This document shows positions 41,061 to 50,600 of a DNA stretch of 53,657 nucleotides, in pieces. Each line of letters begins with the position of its first letter. Positions within the stretch are counted from its first letter, which is position 1. Both the position numbers and the translations under genes were made by a program. The stretch is from Mucilaginibacter gossypii (GTDB lineage: Bacteria; Bacteroidota; Bacteroidia; Sphingobacteriales; Sphingobacteriaceae): assembly GCF_900100945.1 (NCBI RefSeq), contig NZ_FNCG01000027.1:1-53657 (forward strand), written 5' to 3'. The notes under the pieces were generated by a model. It was given only the letters and a program-made list of their open reading frames with translations, ran no database searches and was not told where the DNA came from.

Positions 41061-43982
41061 ATGCATCTGGCTAAATGCTCCATTGTTTTACTGCTTTTGC
41101 TATTGGGTTTGTATGGTGCGGCCGATGCACAGGACACGGTAACCCTGCATCACAAAGATTTCGGCGCCTACAATGAAATATCGCTGCGTGATAAACACTG
41201 GTTCTTTCATCCTGAAATAAATAACGCAAATACACCGCCTGATGCCCGTTCCGGCGGCTGGGAGGCTGTACAGTACACGGCATTTGGCACAGATAAGCTA
41301 CCCGCCGGGTGGAAAGGTATTGGCTGGTTTAATATTTGGGTAAAAGCAGGTAAGGATGTGGCGGGCCAAAAATTTGGCCTGCGCATTAATCATGACGGCG
41401 CGTCAGAAATATTTATTGATGGTGAGCCAATAGGCGGCTATGGCAAAATAGGCCATCCGGTTGAAGCAACGGAAGCCAACCGGGCACCATTAGAGATGAT
41501 ACCTTTTTGGTTAAAGGACAATGCGCCGCATCTGGTAACTATTCACTACGCCAACCCTTTTGGTGTATACCGTAATTTTGTAGGCTTTGAAGTGTTACTT
41601 ACCAATTACGATTTGTATAGCAAGCGGATAATGCGCGCCCGGACGCTATATAATTTTGTGCCAATGTGTGCCGCCGCTGCGTTCATTCTTGGCTTGCTGC
41701 ACTTTTTGCTTTTTCTGTTTTATCCGAAGCAGAAGCTGAATTTTTATTACGCATTGTTTGTTATGCTAACAGGCATCACCAGCGGGGGTATATACCTTTT
41801 TTATTTAACCGCCCATCCGCAGCTACAATATATTGCTCATTACATGACCTATAACCTGAAGGTGTTGCTGTTGTGGTGGGGCCTCATTTTGCTGTATAAG
41901 TTAGATTATGGCCAGGTACATCGATGGCGCCAGGTTACCCTGGCGTGCGTATGCTCAGCCTATTTACTTTTTTACTTTTATAAATTTTATATTTTAAAAG
42001 AAACTGATTTTCCTGATTTTTTTTCGTTAGTGTTCCTTGTTTGCAATGTGGATGGCTTTATCTGTGTATATCACCTTATACGTAAAGGCAGGCGCAAGGC
42101 GTGGTTAGTTACAACGGGTGTAATGGCAGTTTTCCTGGTTTATATTTTTTGCTGGGATGATACGTTCGGCGTATGGCCTTACGGTTATAATTCAATGCGG
42201 GTATTTGTGATGAGCGCGGGCGAACTTGTTTTACCCGTGTGCCTGTCCCTTTATCTCGCGCTCGATTATGCCGGCACAAACCAGCAATTGGCCGCGCAAC
42301 TGGCCGAGGTTGAAGCATTGTCGGCTTCTGCACTGTTAAAAGAAGCTGAAAGAACCGAACAGGTTGCGGCCGAAGCTCGAAAATTAGAAGCTATTGTACA
42401 GCAACGCACAGCCGAACTAGAAGAAAAGGCGGATAAGCTGCGTGAACTGGACGCTGTTAAATCAAGGTTTTTCGGCAATATTGCGCACGAATTCCGGACG
42501 CCGTTAACGCTCATCCTCAATCCGGTTAAGGAACTTGCCGGCCAGACCACCGATCCATCATTGCTGCGGGATTACAGGATGATCCTGAATAATGCTGAGC
42601 GCTTGCTGAGGCTCATCAACCAGTTGCTTGATCTGAGTAAACTGGAGCAGGGATTAATGGAATTGTTGTACGAACCGCTCGATTTAAACGCATTATTATT
42701 AGGCCATGTCCAAAGTTTTGAGCCGCTTGCATTGCAAAAGGGCATCACACTGCATTTTCGGTCAAGCTATCGCGAACTTTGGGTAATGGCAGACCGGGAT
42801 AAATTGGACAAGGTCATGCTGAACGTTATCGGGAATGCGGTAAAATTCACGGCGATAGGCAGGGTGGAGATTTTTCTTTATCACGATGATGGGATGCCCG
42901 GGAATCAATATGTAGTTCGCGTTCGCGATACAGGTAAAGGGATACCCAGATCAAAGCTTCCCTATATTTTCAGTCGTTTTTACCAGGCCAATTCGCCGGG
43001 CAGCCAGGCTGCAGAAGGAAGCGGTATCGGTTTGGCACTTTGTAAAGAACTGATTGAGCTAATGGGCGGCAGTATCGCTGCAAATAGCTGGGAGGGGGCA
43101 TTTACCGAGGTGGTGATCCAGTTGCCTTTAGACGAAGCGGCGGGCGCTCATGAGGGTGTAGTGGAGTTTAAGGCTATGAAAGCAGCCGCTGAAAGCGAAG
43201 AAGCAAAACCTGATAAAACAGAGGCCGATATGGACTTGATTTTGCTGGTAGAGGATCACCGGGAGCTCCGTGACTTTATTGAACGCCAGCTTGCGGAGCA
43301 ATACCGGGTAATTACCGCTTCGGACGGCAAGGCAGGAATCACAATGGGTATAGAACAAATTCCGGCACTCATTATTACCGATGTGATGATGCCCGATACA
43401 GATGGTTATGAGTTGTGCGGGACATTGAAAAAAGACGAACGGACAAGCCATATCCCGGTCATCATGCTGACAGCAAAGGCTGACGTAGATAGCCGTGTAA
43501 AAGGTATTCAAACAGGAGCTGATGCTTATCTTGCCAAACCTTTTGAGAAGCGCGAACTGCTGGCCCTGATCGGAAACCTGATCGGGACGCGCAATATTTT
43601 GAAACAACATGTTGCAATGCACAAGAGATGGCTGATAGAGTTGCCCAATATGCCGACGATAGAGCAGGCTTTTTTAAATAAGATAAAAGCCGCGGTTGAA
43701 AATAACCTGGATGACAACAGCTATGGGACTGATCAGATGGCTGGAGATATTGGTATGAGCAGAATTCAACTGCATCGAAAATTAAAGGCAATAACTGGCC
43801 GGGCCCCTGGCGAACTGGTACGCGAAATACGGTTACAACATGCACACGATCTCCTGGCGCGCCGCACAGCCACCATTGCCGAAGTAGCTTACCAGGTAGG
43901 TTTCAGCAGCCCGGCAAGTTTTTCAGCAAGTTTTTCACGGCATTTCGGGTTTTCGCCCAAGCAGGTAAATTCATTGCGTTAA
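41061..43982 (+). CDS. Hybrid sensor kinase-response regulator with AraC output and jelly-roll/7TM sensor
   Basis: 973 aa from the ATG at 41061, which gives a clean signal peptide (IVLLLLLLGLYGAADA-Q); the frame opens at a TTG at 41013. A galactose-binding-like periplasmic domain (about 30-190, ISLRDKHWFFHPEI, GIGWFNIWVKAG) is followed by seven helices (about 205-400) and a coiled coil. HisKA has His476 in IAHEFRTPLTLIL and HATPase has GSGIGLALCKEL. The receiver has Asp774 in ITDVMMPDTDG, and a C-terminal AraC HTH pair ends KQVNSLR. It is a one-protein two-component system like HTCS regulators of glycan loci, but with a jelly-roll/7TM (7TMR-DISM-like) sensor rather than a propeller. The divergent NmrA and SnoaL genes are candidate targets. 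Confidence 0.9.
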   Translation: MHLAKCSIVLLLLLLGLYGAADAQDTVTLHHKDFGAYNEISLRDKHWFFHPEINNANTPPDARSGGWEAVQYTAFGTDKLPAGWKGIGWFNIWVKAGKDVAGQKFGLRINHDGASEIFIDGEPIGGYGKIGHPVEATEANRAPLEMIPFWLKDNAPHLVTIHYANPFGVYRNFVGFEVLLTNYDLYSKRIMRARTLYNFVPMCAAAAFILGLLHFLLFLFYPKQKLNFYYALFVMLTGITSGGIYLFYLTAHPQLQYIAHYMTYNLKVLLLWWGLILLYKLDYGQVHRWRQVTLACVCSAYLLFYFYKFYILKETDFPDFFSLVFLVCNVDGFICVYHLIRKGRRKAWLVTTGVMAVFLVYIFCWDDTFGVWPYGYNSMRVFVMSAGELVLPVCLSLYLALDYAGTNQQLAAQLAEVEALSASALLKEAERTEQVAAEARKLEAIVQQRTAELEEKADKLRELDAVKSRFFGNIAHEFRTPLTLILNPVKELAGQTTDPSLLRDYRMILNNAERLLRLINQLLDLSKLEQGLMELLYEPLDLNALLLGHVQSFEPLALQKGITLHFRSSYRELWVMADRDKLDKVMLNVIGNAVKFTAIGRVEIFLYHDDGMPGNQYVVRVRDTGKGIPRSKLPYIFSRFYQANSPGSQAAEGSGIGLALCKELIELMGGSIAANSWEGAFTEVVIQLPLDEAAGAHEGVVEFKAMKAAAESEEAKPDKTEADMDLILLVEDHRELRDFIERQLAEQYRVITASDGKAGITMGIEQIPALIITDVMMPDTDGYELCGTLKKDERTSHIPVIMLTAKADVDSRVKGIQTGADAYLAKPFEKRELLALIGNLIGTRNILKQHVAMHKRWLIELPNMPTIEQAFLNKIKAAVENNLDDNSYGTDQMAGDIGMSRIQLHRKLKAITGRAPGELVREIRLQHAHDLLARRTATIAEVAYQVGFSSPASFSASFSRHFGFSPKQVNSLR

Positions 43983-44021
43983 CTCCATTATTAAGGGGTG
44001 GCATGAACATTGTATGACCAG

Positions 44022-44058
44022 AAAAAACGAAAGCAGCTACGTTTTACTGTAACTGCTT
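44022..44058 (-). terminator. Terminator of tRNA-Met
   Basis: Reading the reverse strand, a stem (44058-44049 with 44040-44031, one wobble) is followed by a T-run from the six A at 44022-44027. It ends 11 bases downstream of the tRNA. Confidence 0.75.
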
Positions 44059-44068
44059 CATCTTCAAG

Positions 44069-44142
44069 TAGCGGGGAGCAGGATCGAACTGCCGACCTTA
44101 GGGTTATGAATCCTACGCTCTAACCATCTGAGCTACCCCGCC
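44069..44142 (-). tRNA. tRNA-Met (anticodon CAT)
   Basis: 74 bases, reverse strand. The cloverleaf is: acceptor GGCGGGG with CCCCGCT, D arm GCTC/GAGC, anticodon arm TAGGA-TTCATAA-CCCTA (anticodon at 44106-44108; the innermost pair is an A-C mismatch), and T arm GGCAG-TTCGATC-CTGCT. There is no encoded CCA, as is usual here. The CAT anticodon with a standard paired acceptor end suggests elongator Met, though an isoleucine (lysidine) tRNA cannot be excluded by eye. It lies between the hybrid regulator and the START-like gene. Confidence 0.93.
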
Positions 44143-44225
44143 GTTTTTATTTTTATGGCTCTTTTTCTGGTTAATAAAAAGAGTGGCCTTGCGTTAAAAC
44201 AAGTGGCCGTTCCTAAAAAGGTTTG

Positions 44226-44233
44226 CAAATATA
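44226..44233 (-). promoter_or_regulatory. -7 element TATATTTG upstream of tRNA-Met
   Basis: Reverse strand TATATTTG ends 84 bases before the tRNA 5' end and fits TAnnTTTG. The decayed copy at 39296 lacks this box. Confidence 0.45.
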
Positions 44234-44305
44234 GTAGAAATTCGTTTTCTTTAGAAAAAATGTTTCACATTTACTTTTGTTTCTGTTTTTTTAAGTGTAA
44301 ACCGA

Positions 44306-44686
44306 ATGTCCGAAAAGAAAAAATTTACCATTGAGTACGAGATTAAGTCATCTCCGCGTATCCTGTTCAGCTTCTTAAGCGAGCCTAATGGCTTGTCTCA
44401 ATGGTTTGCCGATGAGGTTAATATTCGTGACCATGTTTATACTTTTACATGGGATGACGAATCGCAAAAAGCCAAACTTTGTTCAGTTAAGGAAAACAGG
44501 TCTGTACGTTTTAAATGGCTCGATGATGATGCCCAGTATTATTTTGAAATGGAAATAATGCAGGATGAGCTTACCAATGATGTAGCCCTGGCCATTACTG
44601 ATTTTGCAACGGAAGATGCCATTACAGAACGAAAGCAGATCTGGGATAACTCTATCGATTACCTCATAAGTGTATTGGGCGCCTGA
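44306..44686 (+). CDS. START-like domain protein
   Basis: 126 aa, soluble. An SRPBCC/START-like fold runs over the whole length: KFTIEYEIKSSPRILFSFLSE, LSQWFADEV, RFKWLDDDAQYYFEMEI, then a C-terminal helix (RKQIWDNSIDYLISVL). This short conserved form in Bacteroidota is of unknown function, with a cavity suited to a hydrophobic ligand. It is 108 bases upstream of the LptF/G-type permease, so it may be coexpressed. Confidence 0.82.
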   Translation: MSEKKKFTIEYEIKSSPRILFSFLSEPNGLSQWFADEVNIRDHVYTFTWDDESQKAKLCSVKENRSVRFKWLDDDAQYYFEMEIMQDELTNDVALAITDFATEDAITERKQIWDNSIDYLISVLGA

Positions 44687-44793
44687 TAAAACTTTATTTT
44701 AGCTAATTTTGTACGCTGAACTGGTTTTGCACGTTAAAGGGTTTTAACTGTGCGGCTAACTGGTTTTGCCCCTGTTAATTGCAAATAGCACTG

Positions 44794-46248
44794 ATGAAGA
44801 AGATCCACCTTTTACTCCTTAAATCATTTATAAGGCCTTTTTTGGTTACGCTTTTCATCGTGATGTTTGTGTTGCTAATGTTGTTTTTGTTTAAATACAT
44901 TGACGACCTTATTGGCAAGGGCTTTGCCTGGTACACCATCCTGGAGCTCATGATGTATAATTCGGCCACCAATGTTCAAATGGCCCTCCCGTTATCCATC
45001 CTGCTCTCTACCATCATGACCTATGGCTCCCTTGGCGAAAATTACGAGCTCGTTGCCATCAAAGCGGCAGGCATTTCGTTGCGCCGGGCCATGTACCCAA
45101 TGATCGTGATCATTTCCATACTTAGTATCGCAGCGTTCTTTTTTTCTGATTATATGCTGCCGGTGGCCAACCTTAAATATTATTCACTGTTGTATGATGC
45201 CCGGAAACAAAAATCGGCCGATTTGCTGCCCGAGGGGGTGTTCAGTACCAGTTTTCCTGGCTACACAATCCGAGTAAAACGTAAGGATCCGGACGGACAG
45301 CGGTTGTACGATATCATGATCTATAAAAAAAGTGAGAAAGGTGATAACAACAATTCGGTGATCCTGGCCCGCGAGGGCACCATGTTTCGTACCATGGGCG
45401 ATAAATACCTGGTATTACGTTTAAAGGATGGGGTGACATATGAAGAAACCGCTTCCGAAAATGCCACATATAATACGAGGCAGCGCCTGCTGCGGGAGCG
45501 TTTTAAGGAAACCGAAACCAAGTTTGATCTGTCGGCATTTAAGCTCACCCGCACCAGTGAAAGCGAATTTAAATCGGCATCTCAAATGATGAACATTAAA
45601 CAGCTGAGGCATTATCTCGATTCGTCGCAGCGTTCAGTAGATAGCAATGTGATGGTGAATTATAAACTGGTTACACCATACATTAAATACTATTCAATAC
45701 CTGCGCAATCAAAGGTTATTAAAAAATATAAAGAGTTTGATCCTAAAAAAGATGTTTTTCAGGGCCTTACCTTATCCGAACAGCAAATGAGCCTCAACAG
45801 TGCGGCTTCCGAAATAAGGTCGATCAAGGATGTGATCAAAAACCGGAGCGACAGGTATAAAGGTGACTCGGAAGGTATCCGCAGGTATTTTGTAGAATAT
45901 CAAAAAAAATATAACCTTTCGGTAGCTTGTTTGGTATTGTTTTTAATCGGTGCGCCGCTGGGCTCCATCATCCGCAAAGGTGGTTTGGGCCTGCCGGTTG
46001 TAGTTTCGGTGGTATTTTTTCTCATCTACTATATCATTACCACTATTGGCGAAAAATCGGTTAAGGGCGGCGATATTAACAAGTATTTGGGCATGTGGAT
46101 TTCTATTATCACGCTGCTGCCTATCGGTTTGTTCCTTTCTTATAAAGCGGCTACAGACTCCGCCTTGTTTGATATGGAGATTTATAAACGCTTTGTAAAC
46201 CGCGTGGCAGCAAAGTTTAAGCCCAAGGCAACCCGCCACGGTCATTAA
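44794..46248 (+). CDS. LptF/LptG-family permease
   Basis: 484 aa from the ATG at 44794; the frame opens at a TTG at 44779. Three N-terminal helices (FLVTLFIVMFVLLMLFLF, MALPLSILLSTIMTYG, IVIISILSIAAFFF) are followed by a periplasmic jelly-roll domain (about 130-360) and three C-terminal helices (LSVACLVLFLIGAPLG, VVVSVVFFLIYYI, ISIITLLPIGLFLS). This is the YjgP/YjgQ architecture, the inner-membrane part of the LPS exporter. The protein is longer than E. coli LptF/G because of an inserted segment near 290-350. The partner permease is elsewhere. Confidence 0.9.
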   Translation: MKKIHLLLLKSFIRPFLVTLFIVMFVLLMLFLFKYIDDLIGKGFAWYTILELMMYNSATNVQMALPLSILLSTIMTYGSLGENYELVAIKAAGISLRRAMYPMIVIISILSIAAFFFSDYMLPVANLKYYSLLYDARKQKSADLLPEGVFSTSFPGYTIRVKRKDPDGQRLYDIMIYKKSEKGDNNNSVILAREGTMFRTMGDKYLVLRLKDGVTYEETASENATYNTRQRLLRERFKETETKFDLSAFKLTRTSESEFKSASQMMNIKQLRHYLDSSQRSVDSNVMVNYKLVTPYIKYYSIPAQSKVIKKYKEFDPKKDVFQGLTLSEQQMSLNSAASEIRSIKDVIKNRSDRYKGDSEGIRRYFVEYQKKYNLSVACLVLFLIGAPLGSIIRKGGLGLPVVVSVVFFLIYYIITTIGEKSVKGGDINKYLGMWISIITLLPIGLFLSYKAATDSALFDMEIYKRFVNRVAAKFKPKATRHGH

Positions 46249-46326
46249 CGGTATATTTAATAAACGCCATATTATAAAAGCATTATCATTTTACACAAGG
46301 CCGACCCAAGTCATGGTAATATGCGT

Positions 46327-46334
46327 TAAATTTG
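46327..46334 (+). promoter_or_regulatory. Possible -7 element TAAATTTG for ribBA
   Basis: TAAATTTG fits TAnnTTTG, 49 bases before the ribBA start. No -33 partner at the expected distance; no FMN riboswitch was seen. Confidence 0.3.
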
Positions 46335-46382
46335 ATTTAGATTAAACAAGCGTTTAGGCGCTACCCAACAAGTAAGTATAGA

Positions 46383-47588
46383 ATGTTAAACACCATACAG
46401 GAAGCGATTGAAGAAATCAAAGCAGGTAAAACAATTATCGTAGTTGATGACGAAGATCGTGAAAACGAGGGCGACTTTTTAACGGCCGCCCGCAATGCCA
46501 CCCCCGAAACAATTAATTTTATGGTACGCCATGGCCGCGGCCTGGTTTGCGCCCCAATTACGGCGCAAAGGGCGCGCGAACTTGACTTGATGCCTATGGT
46601 AAGCCATAACACCACATCGCACGAAACTAATTTTACGGTTTCTGTCGATTTACTTGGGCATGGCTGCACTACAGGCATTTCTGCGAGCGACAGGTCAAAA
46701 ACCACACTTGCGCTGATCGATCCGGCTACTAAACCCGAAGATCTTGGTCGCCCGGGGCATATTTTCCCGCTGATAGCCAAGGATGGCGGTGTACTGCGCC
46801 GCACCGGGCATACAGAGGCTGCTATTGACCTGGCAGTTTTAGCCGGTTTTGAGCCTGCCGGCGTTATCTGCGAAATTATGAAGGAAGACGGCGATATGGC
46901 CCGCCTGCCCGATTTGCTGGAGATAGCCAAAGAATTTAACCTTAAAATAGTATCTATCAGAGATTTGATCGCTTATCGCCTGGAGCATGAGTCGATGGTA
47001 AAGCGTGAAGTTGCTGTTAAAATGCCTACCGAATGGGGCGATTTTGATATGATAGCTTATACCCAGGTTGATACCGGCGAAAATCATCTTGCCCTGGTAA
47101 AAGGAACCTGGGAGCCCGGTGAGCCTATTTTAGTCCGCGTGCATAGCTCATGTATGACCGGAGATATTTTTGGTTCATGCCGTTGCGATTGCGGTCCGCA
47201 GTTGCATAAAGCGATGGAGATGATCAGCAGGGAAGGTAAGGGCGCTATTGTTTACATGAACCAGGAAGGCCGCGGCATTGGCCTGATCAATAAATTAAGG
47301 GCCTATCATTTGCAGGAAAACGGTTATGATACTGTTGATGCCAACCTTAAACTGGGTTTTAAAATGGATCAGCGCGATTATGGTATCGGTGCGCAGATCC
47401 TGCGCAGCCTGGGTATTACCAAAATGCGTTTAATGAGCAACAACCCCAAAAAACGTGCAGGCCTTATCGGCTACGGTTTGGAAGTTGTTGAAAACGTACC
47501 TATCGAAATAGCGTCAAACCCTCATAACGAAGCTTACCTGCGCACCAAACGCGACAAGATGGACCATGCCATTATGCGGGATCATTGA
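46383..47588 (+). CDS. ribBA: Bifunctional DHBP synthase/GTP cyclohydrolase II
   Basis: 401 aa, fused RibB and RibA. The RibB half (about 1-205) has VVDDEDRENEGDF, FMVRHGRGLVCAP and GHTEAAIDLAVLAG, with acidic residues for Mg and the catalytic His. The RibA half (about 210-400) has the zinc Cys cluster SSCMTGDIFGSCRCDCG and YMNQEGRGIGL. It makes the two riboflavin precursors from ribulose-5-phosphate and GTP. It stands alone as a transcript, ending at the hairpin at 47611-47640. Confidence 0.96.
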   Translation: MLNTIQEAIEEIKAGKTIIVVDDEDRENEGDFLTAARNATPETINFMVRHGRGLVCAPITAQRARELDLMPMVSHNTTSHETNFTVSVDLLGHGCTTGISASDRSKTTLALIDPATKPEDLGRPGHIFPLIAKDGGVLRRTGHTEAAIDLAVLAGFEPAGVICEIMKEDGDMARLPDLLEIAKEFNLKIVSIRDLIAYRLEHESMVKREVAVKMPTEWGDFDMIAYTQVDTGENHLALVKGTWEPGEPILVRVHSSCMTGDIFGSCRCDCGPQLHKAMEMISREGKGAIVYMNQEGRGIGLINKLRAYHLQENGYDTVDANLKLGFKMDQRDYGIGAQILRSLGITKMRLMSNNPKKRAGLIGYGLEVVENVPIEIASNPHNEAYLRTKRDKMDHAIMRDH

Positions 47589-47596
47589 TCGTTATA

Positions 47597-47690
47597 AGCT
47601 AAAAGCGAAAGGCTGAAAGCGATCTGCTTTAAGCCTTTTACTATTCAATGTATTTGTGCAGAAAAGCTTTTGGCTTTAAGCCTTCAGCTC
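47597..47690. repeat. Word-array spacer C with terminator-like hairpin
   Basis: Words AAGCTAAAAGCGAAAGG and CTGAAAGC on the left face GCTTTTGGCTTTAAGCCTTCAGC on the right. Inside, 47611-47634 folds as GGCTGAAAGC/GCTTTAAGCC (one mismatch) followed by TTTTA, a likely terminator for ribBA. The words match those of spacer A at 2461, 45 kb away. Confidence 0.72.
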
Positions 47691-50600
47691 TACTGGTCCT
47701 CATCTTCATCGGGCCTGGTTGCCGGTGTAGTAATTGATGATGGGATAGGAGCGGGGTTAACCGGTGCGTTTTTGCGGCGGCCCTGTCTGAATATGTTCCG
47801 GATAAACTCGCCGAAGGTATCAAAGTCACGCTGGTAAACCAAACCTAATCCGTTTACATACTGTGGTGCCAACACATCTGTAAGGCTGCTTAGTGTTACG
47901 TTGTTTAACGCCCTGTAAGAGTATCGCGCCGTTAGGTTGCCATCTCGGCGTATTTTGTATAAGGCCTCAAAGTCTTTGGTAAGGCTGTTAAACCGTTGGT
48001 TAAACAGGTTACTGTTGTTATTATTAAAAATATCATTTGAGCCATTATTACTAAATAAGCTTCCGTTAAATGTAAGTCTGTCGCCATAAAACCTAAACGA
48101 TGCACTTGCTTCATTTAATGAGCGAATGTTCAAATCAAAATATTTAATGTTCGATTGCGAAATCAGGCTGTTAAGCTTGTTAAATGCAAATTCGCTCACC
48201 GCCTCGCCGGCTGTACCCAGCACCTGGTTGGTTAAGTTATTACTGTTTGAGGTAAAGTTACGGCGAACAATAATACTGATAGCCTGCTGGCTCCGGTTAT
48301 TGGCATCAGCGAGGTAAGTCGCCAAGTCGTCCTTAACAGATGGATCGGTAGGAAAGTTAAAGTCGAAATCAATATTAGGTTGTAACAGTGATTTGGTCAG
48401 GATCAGTTCGGCCTGTACCAAAGTTTGCTGCCCCGAGGTAGGAGTTTGCAGGCCTGCGGCAGTATACAGCGGCGCTTTACTGGTACGGACTTCATACAAG
48501 GCTTTAAGGTTTATTTCCGCGTTTGAAGGGTTGCCCGTCCACCTTATGGTACCACCCTGGCTTACAGTAAAGTTTTTACTGATAAAGTTTTTGGCAGTAA
48601 ATTCAAACTTACCTGATGATATTAAAAAGTCACCGTACATCTCAAAATCGCCCAGGCTGTTAATATTCAATTTTAAATTACGGGCAACGCCGCTGCCTTC
48701 CAGCTGGCCATAATCAGTAGCTATTTTTACAATAGTTTTTTCATCGGCGCTTAAATCAAAGTTTAGGGTAACACCGTTAAAAGCACGCTCTTTGGCAACA
48801 ACTTTAGCGGTGTCACTATGGCTTACAAATTTAATGAAATCGTAATCATTGGCGGTTGACGAGGTATTAAGGGGGATATTGAAAACGGTACCTGCATTGG
48901 TGCTGGCGGTAATATCAATCTTCATGTTATCAACCGGGCCGTTGAAGTTAAATGTGCCTGTACCATAAGCCGTACCATAATAAAGGTGGTTATCTTTAAA
49001 TGTGGTATTCAGGGCCATCAGGTTATCGGCTTTAAGGCTTACATTAATATCCGGGTTGGATAGGTTATTGAGGTTTACGGTTCCATTGGCGGTTCCGGTA
49101 CCTTTGTGAATGTCTTTCAAAACCATATCCTTAATGCTGATAATGCTGTTGTTGACATCCAGCTTGTTATTAACCGTATAAGCTGTTTTTAAATAATTAA
49201 CGGTAAGGCCGGTGTTAACAAGTGTAACTGTGCCGTTAAGTTGCGGGTTTGAGGGCTTGCCGGTAAGTTTGAGGTCGGTTGAAACATGGCCTTTTATATC
49301 CGAAACAAGGTCTTTAACAAAAGGCTCAAATATAATAGCTTCGGTTTGGTTCATCTTGATATCAAAATCAAGGTTATCATCAGTCTCTTTGCCAAACGAG
49401 TAGGTGCCGCCAATGTTCATGGTTTCCAGGCCGCGGTTAATGATATTCATATTAACATCGGCTTGCTTGCGGTCGTTACCAAGTGTGGTAACCAGTTTTA
49501 CATTGCCCACCAATGTCTTGTTCATGACAAGCGAATCAACAGTTAAATGCGAATCAATCCCCGGGGATTTGAGCACCGAGGTCAGTTTAACGTCGCCATC
49601 CAGGTAGCCTTTTAAGTTTACCCCCGAAGTGCGCGTGAGCTGGTTAAACGTACGCATGTTAAATTTCTGGAACGAGAGCTTTAACTGATCGGCGGGGTTA
49701 TCGGATATAAAACCATCGATAAATACTTTTTGCGGCCCGTTTGAAAGTTCAAAGCCCGATACCTGTGTTTTGCCGTCCAGTAAACGGATGCGCACCTGCT
49801 CCTGGATCTTCCATTTCTCTTTTTCCAGTATGATGTCTGATGGCAGCAGTTTAAGTTTGGCCGTAGTATCGCGGCCAAATTCAACCAGGCCATAAAGATC
49901 CAGCTGGTTAACAGCGTTTTTATCCGAGAGCTTAACGTTAAAGTTAAGGCTGTCGTTTTTCAGGAAGTTGGTAATGTTGATATCCTTGATAAAAAGACTG
50001 TCCGTTAAGTCAACCCGCCTCAGCGATACGTTAAGGCCCAGCAAGCTATCGGTAGTGTTTTCGTCAATAATAAAATCATGGAAAACGGTTTTGCCGTATT
50101 TAAGCGTTTTGATATAGCCCGATAGCGTAGCTGTTTTCTTTTCCGAGTTAAACTGCCCAACAAAAGTTCCTTGCTCAGGGATTTTCAGATCGGGCAGGAA
50201 AATCGCTGTAAGCGGATCGAGGTTTTTAAGGTTCAGCGAAAAATCAAACTCCTCAGGCTTAGGCGGCACTATAGTTGTTTTTATGGAAGGGATATACTTT
50301 TTAACGATGGTTTTAAAATACGAAGGCAGGGTTGCAAGATCATATTTGCCCTTGATGCTGCCATCGGCAAAGTCAGATTTTAAAGCGATGGTGCGGTTAT
50401 TACCTATGCCGTCGGCTGATAGATACAAAGAGTCAACGGCATAATTATTTCGCGGATTGACCACCCTTGCCGGCGAAAACAGGATGTTCCCCTGCAAATT
50501 GGCCAGGTCATCGCCTTTAAACTGGGTTTTAAGCAGCGTGCTTACAGTTAAAGTATCTTTGGTAAAACCAAGCTTGTTCAGGTTAGCGTCCCTGATATCG

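Noticed and set aside
46249..46382. FMN riboswitch upstream of ribBA
   Set aside because: The leader is short, AT-rich and shows none of the conserved multi-branched FMN element.
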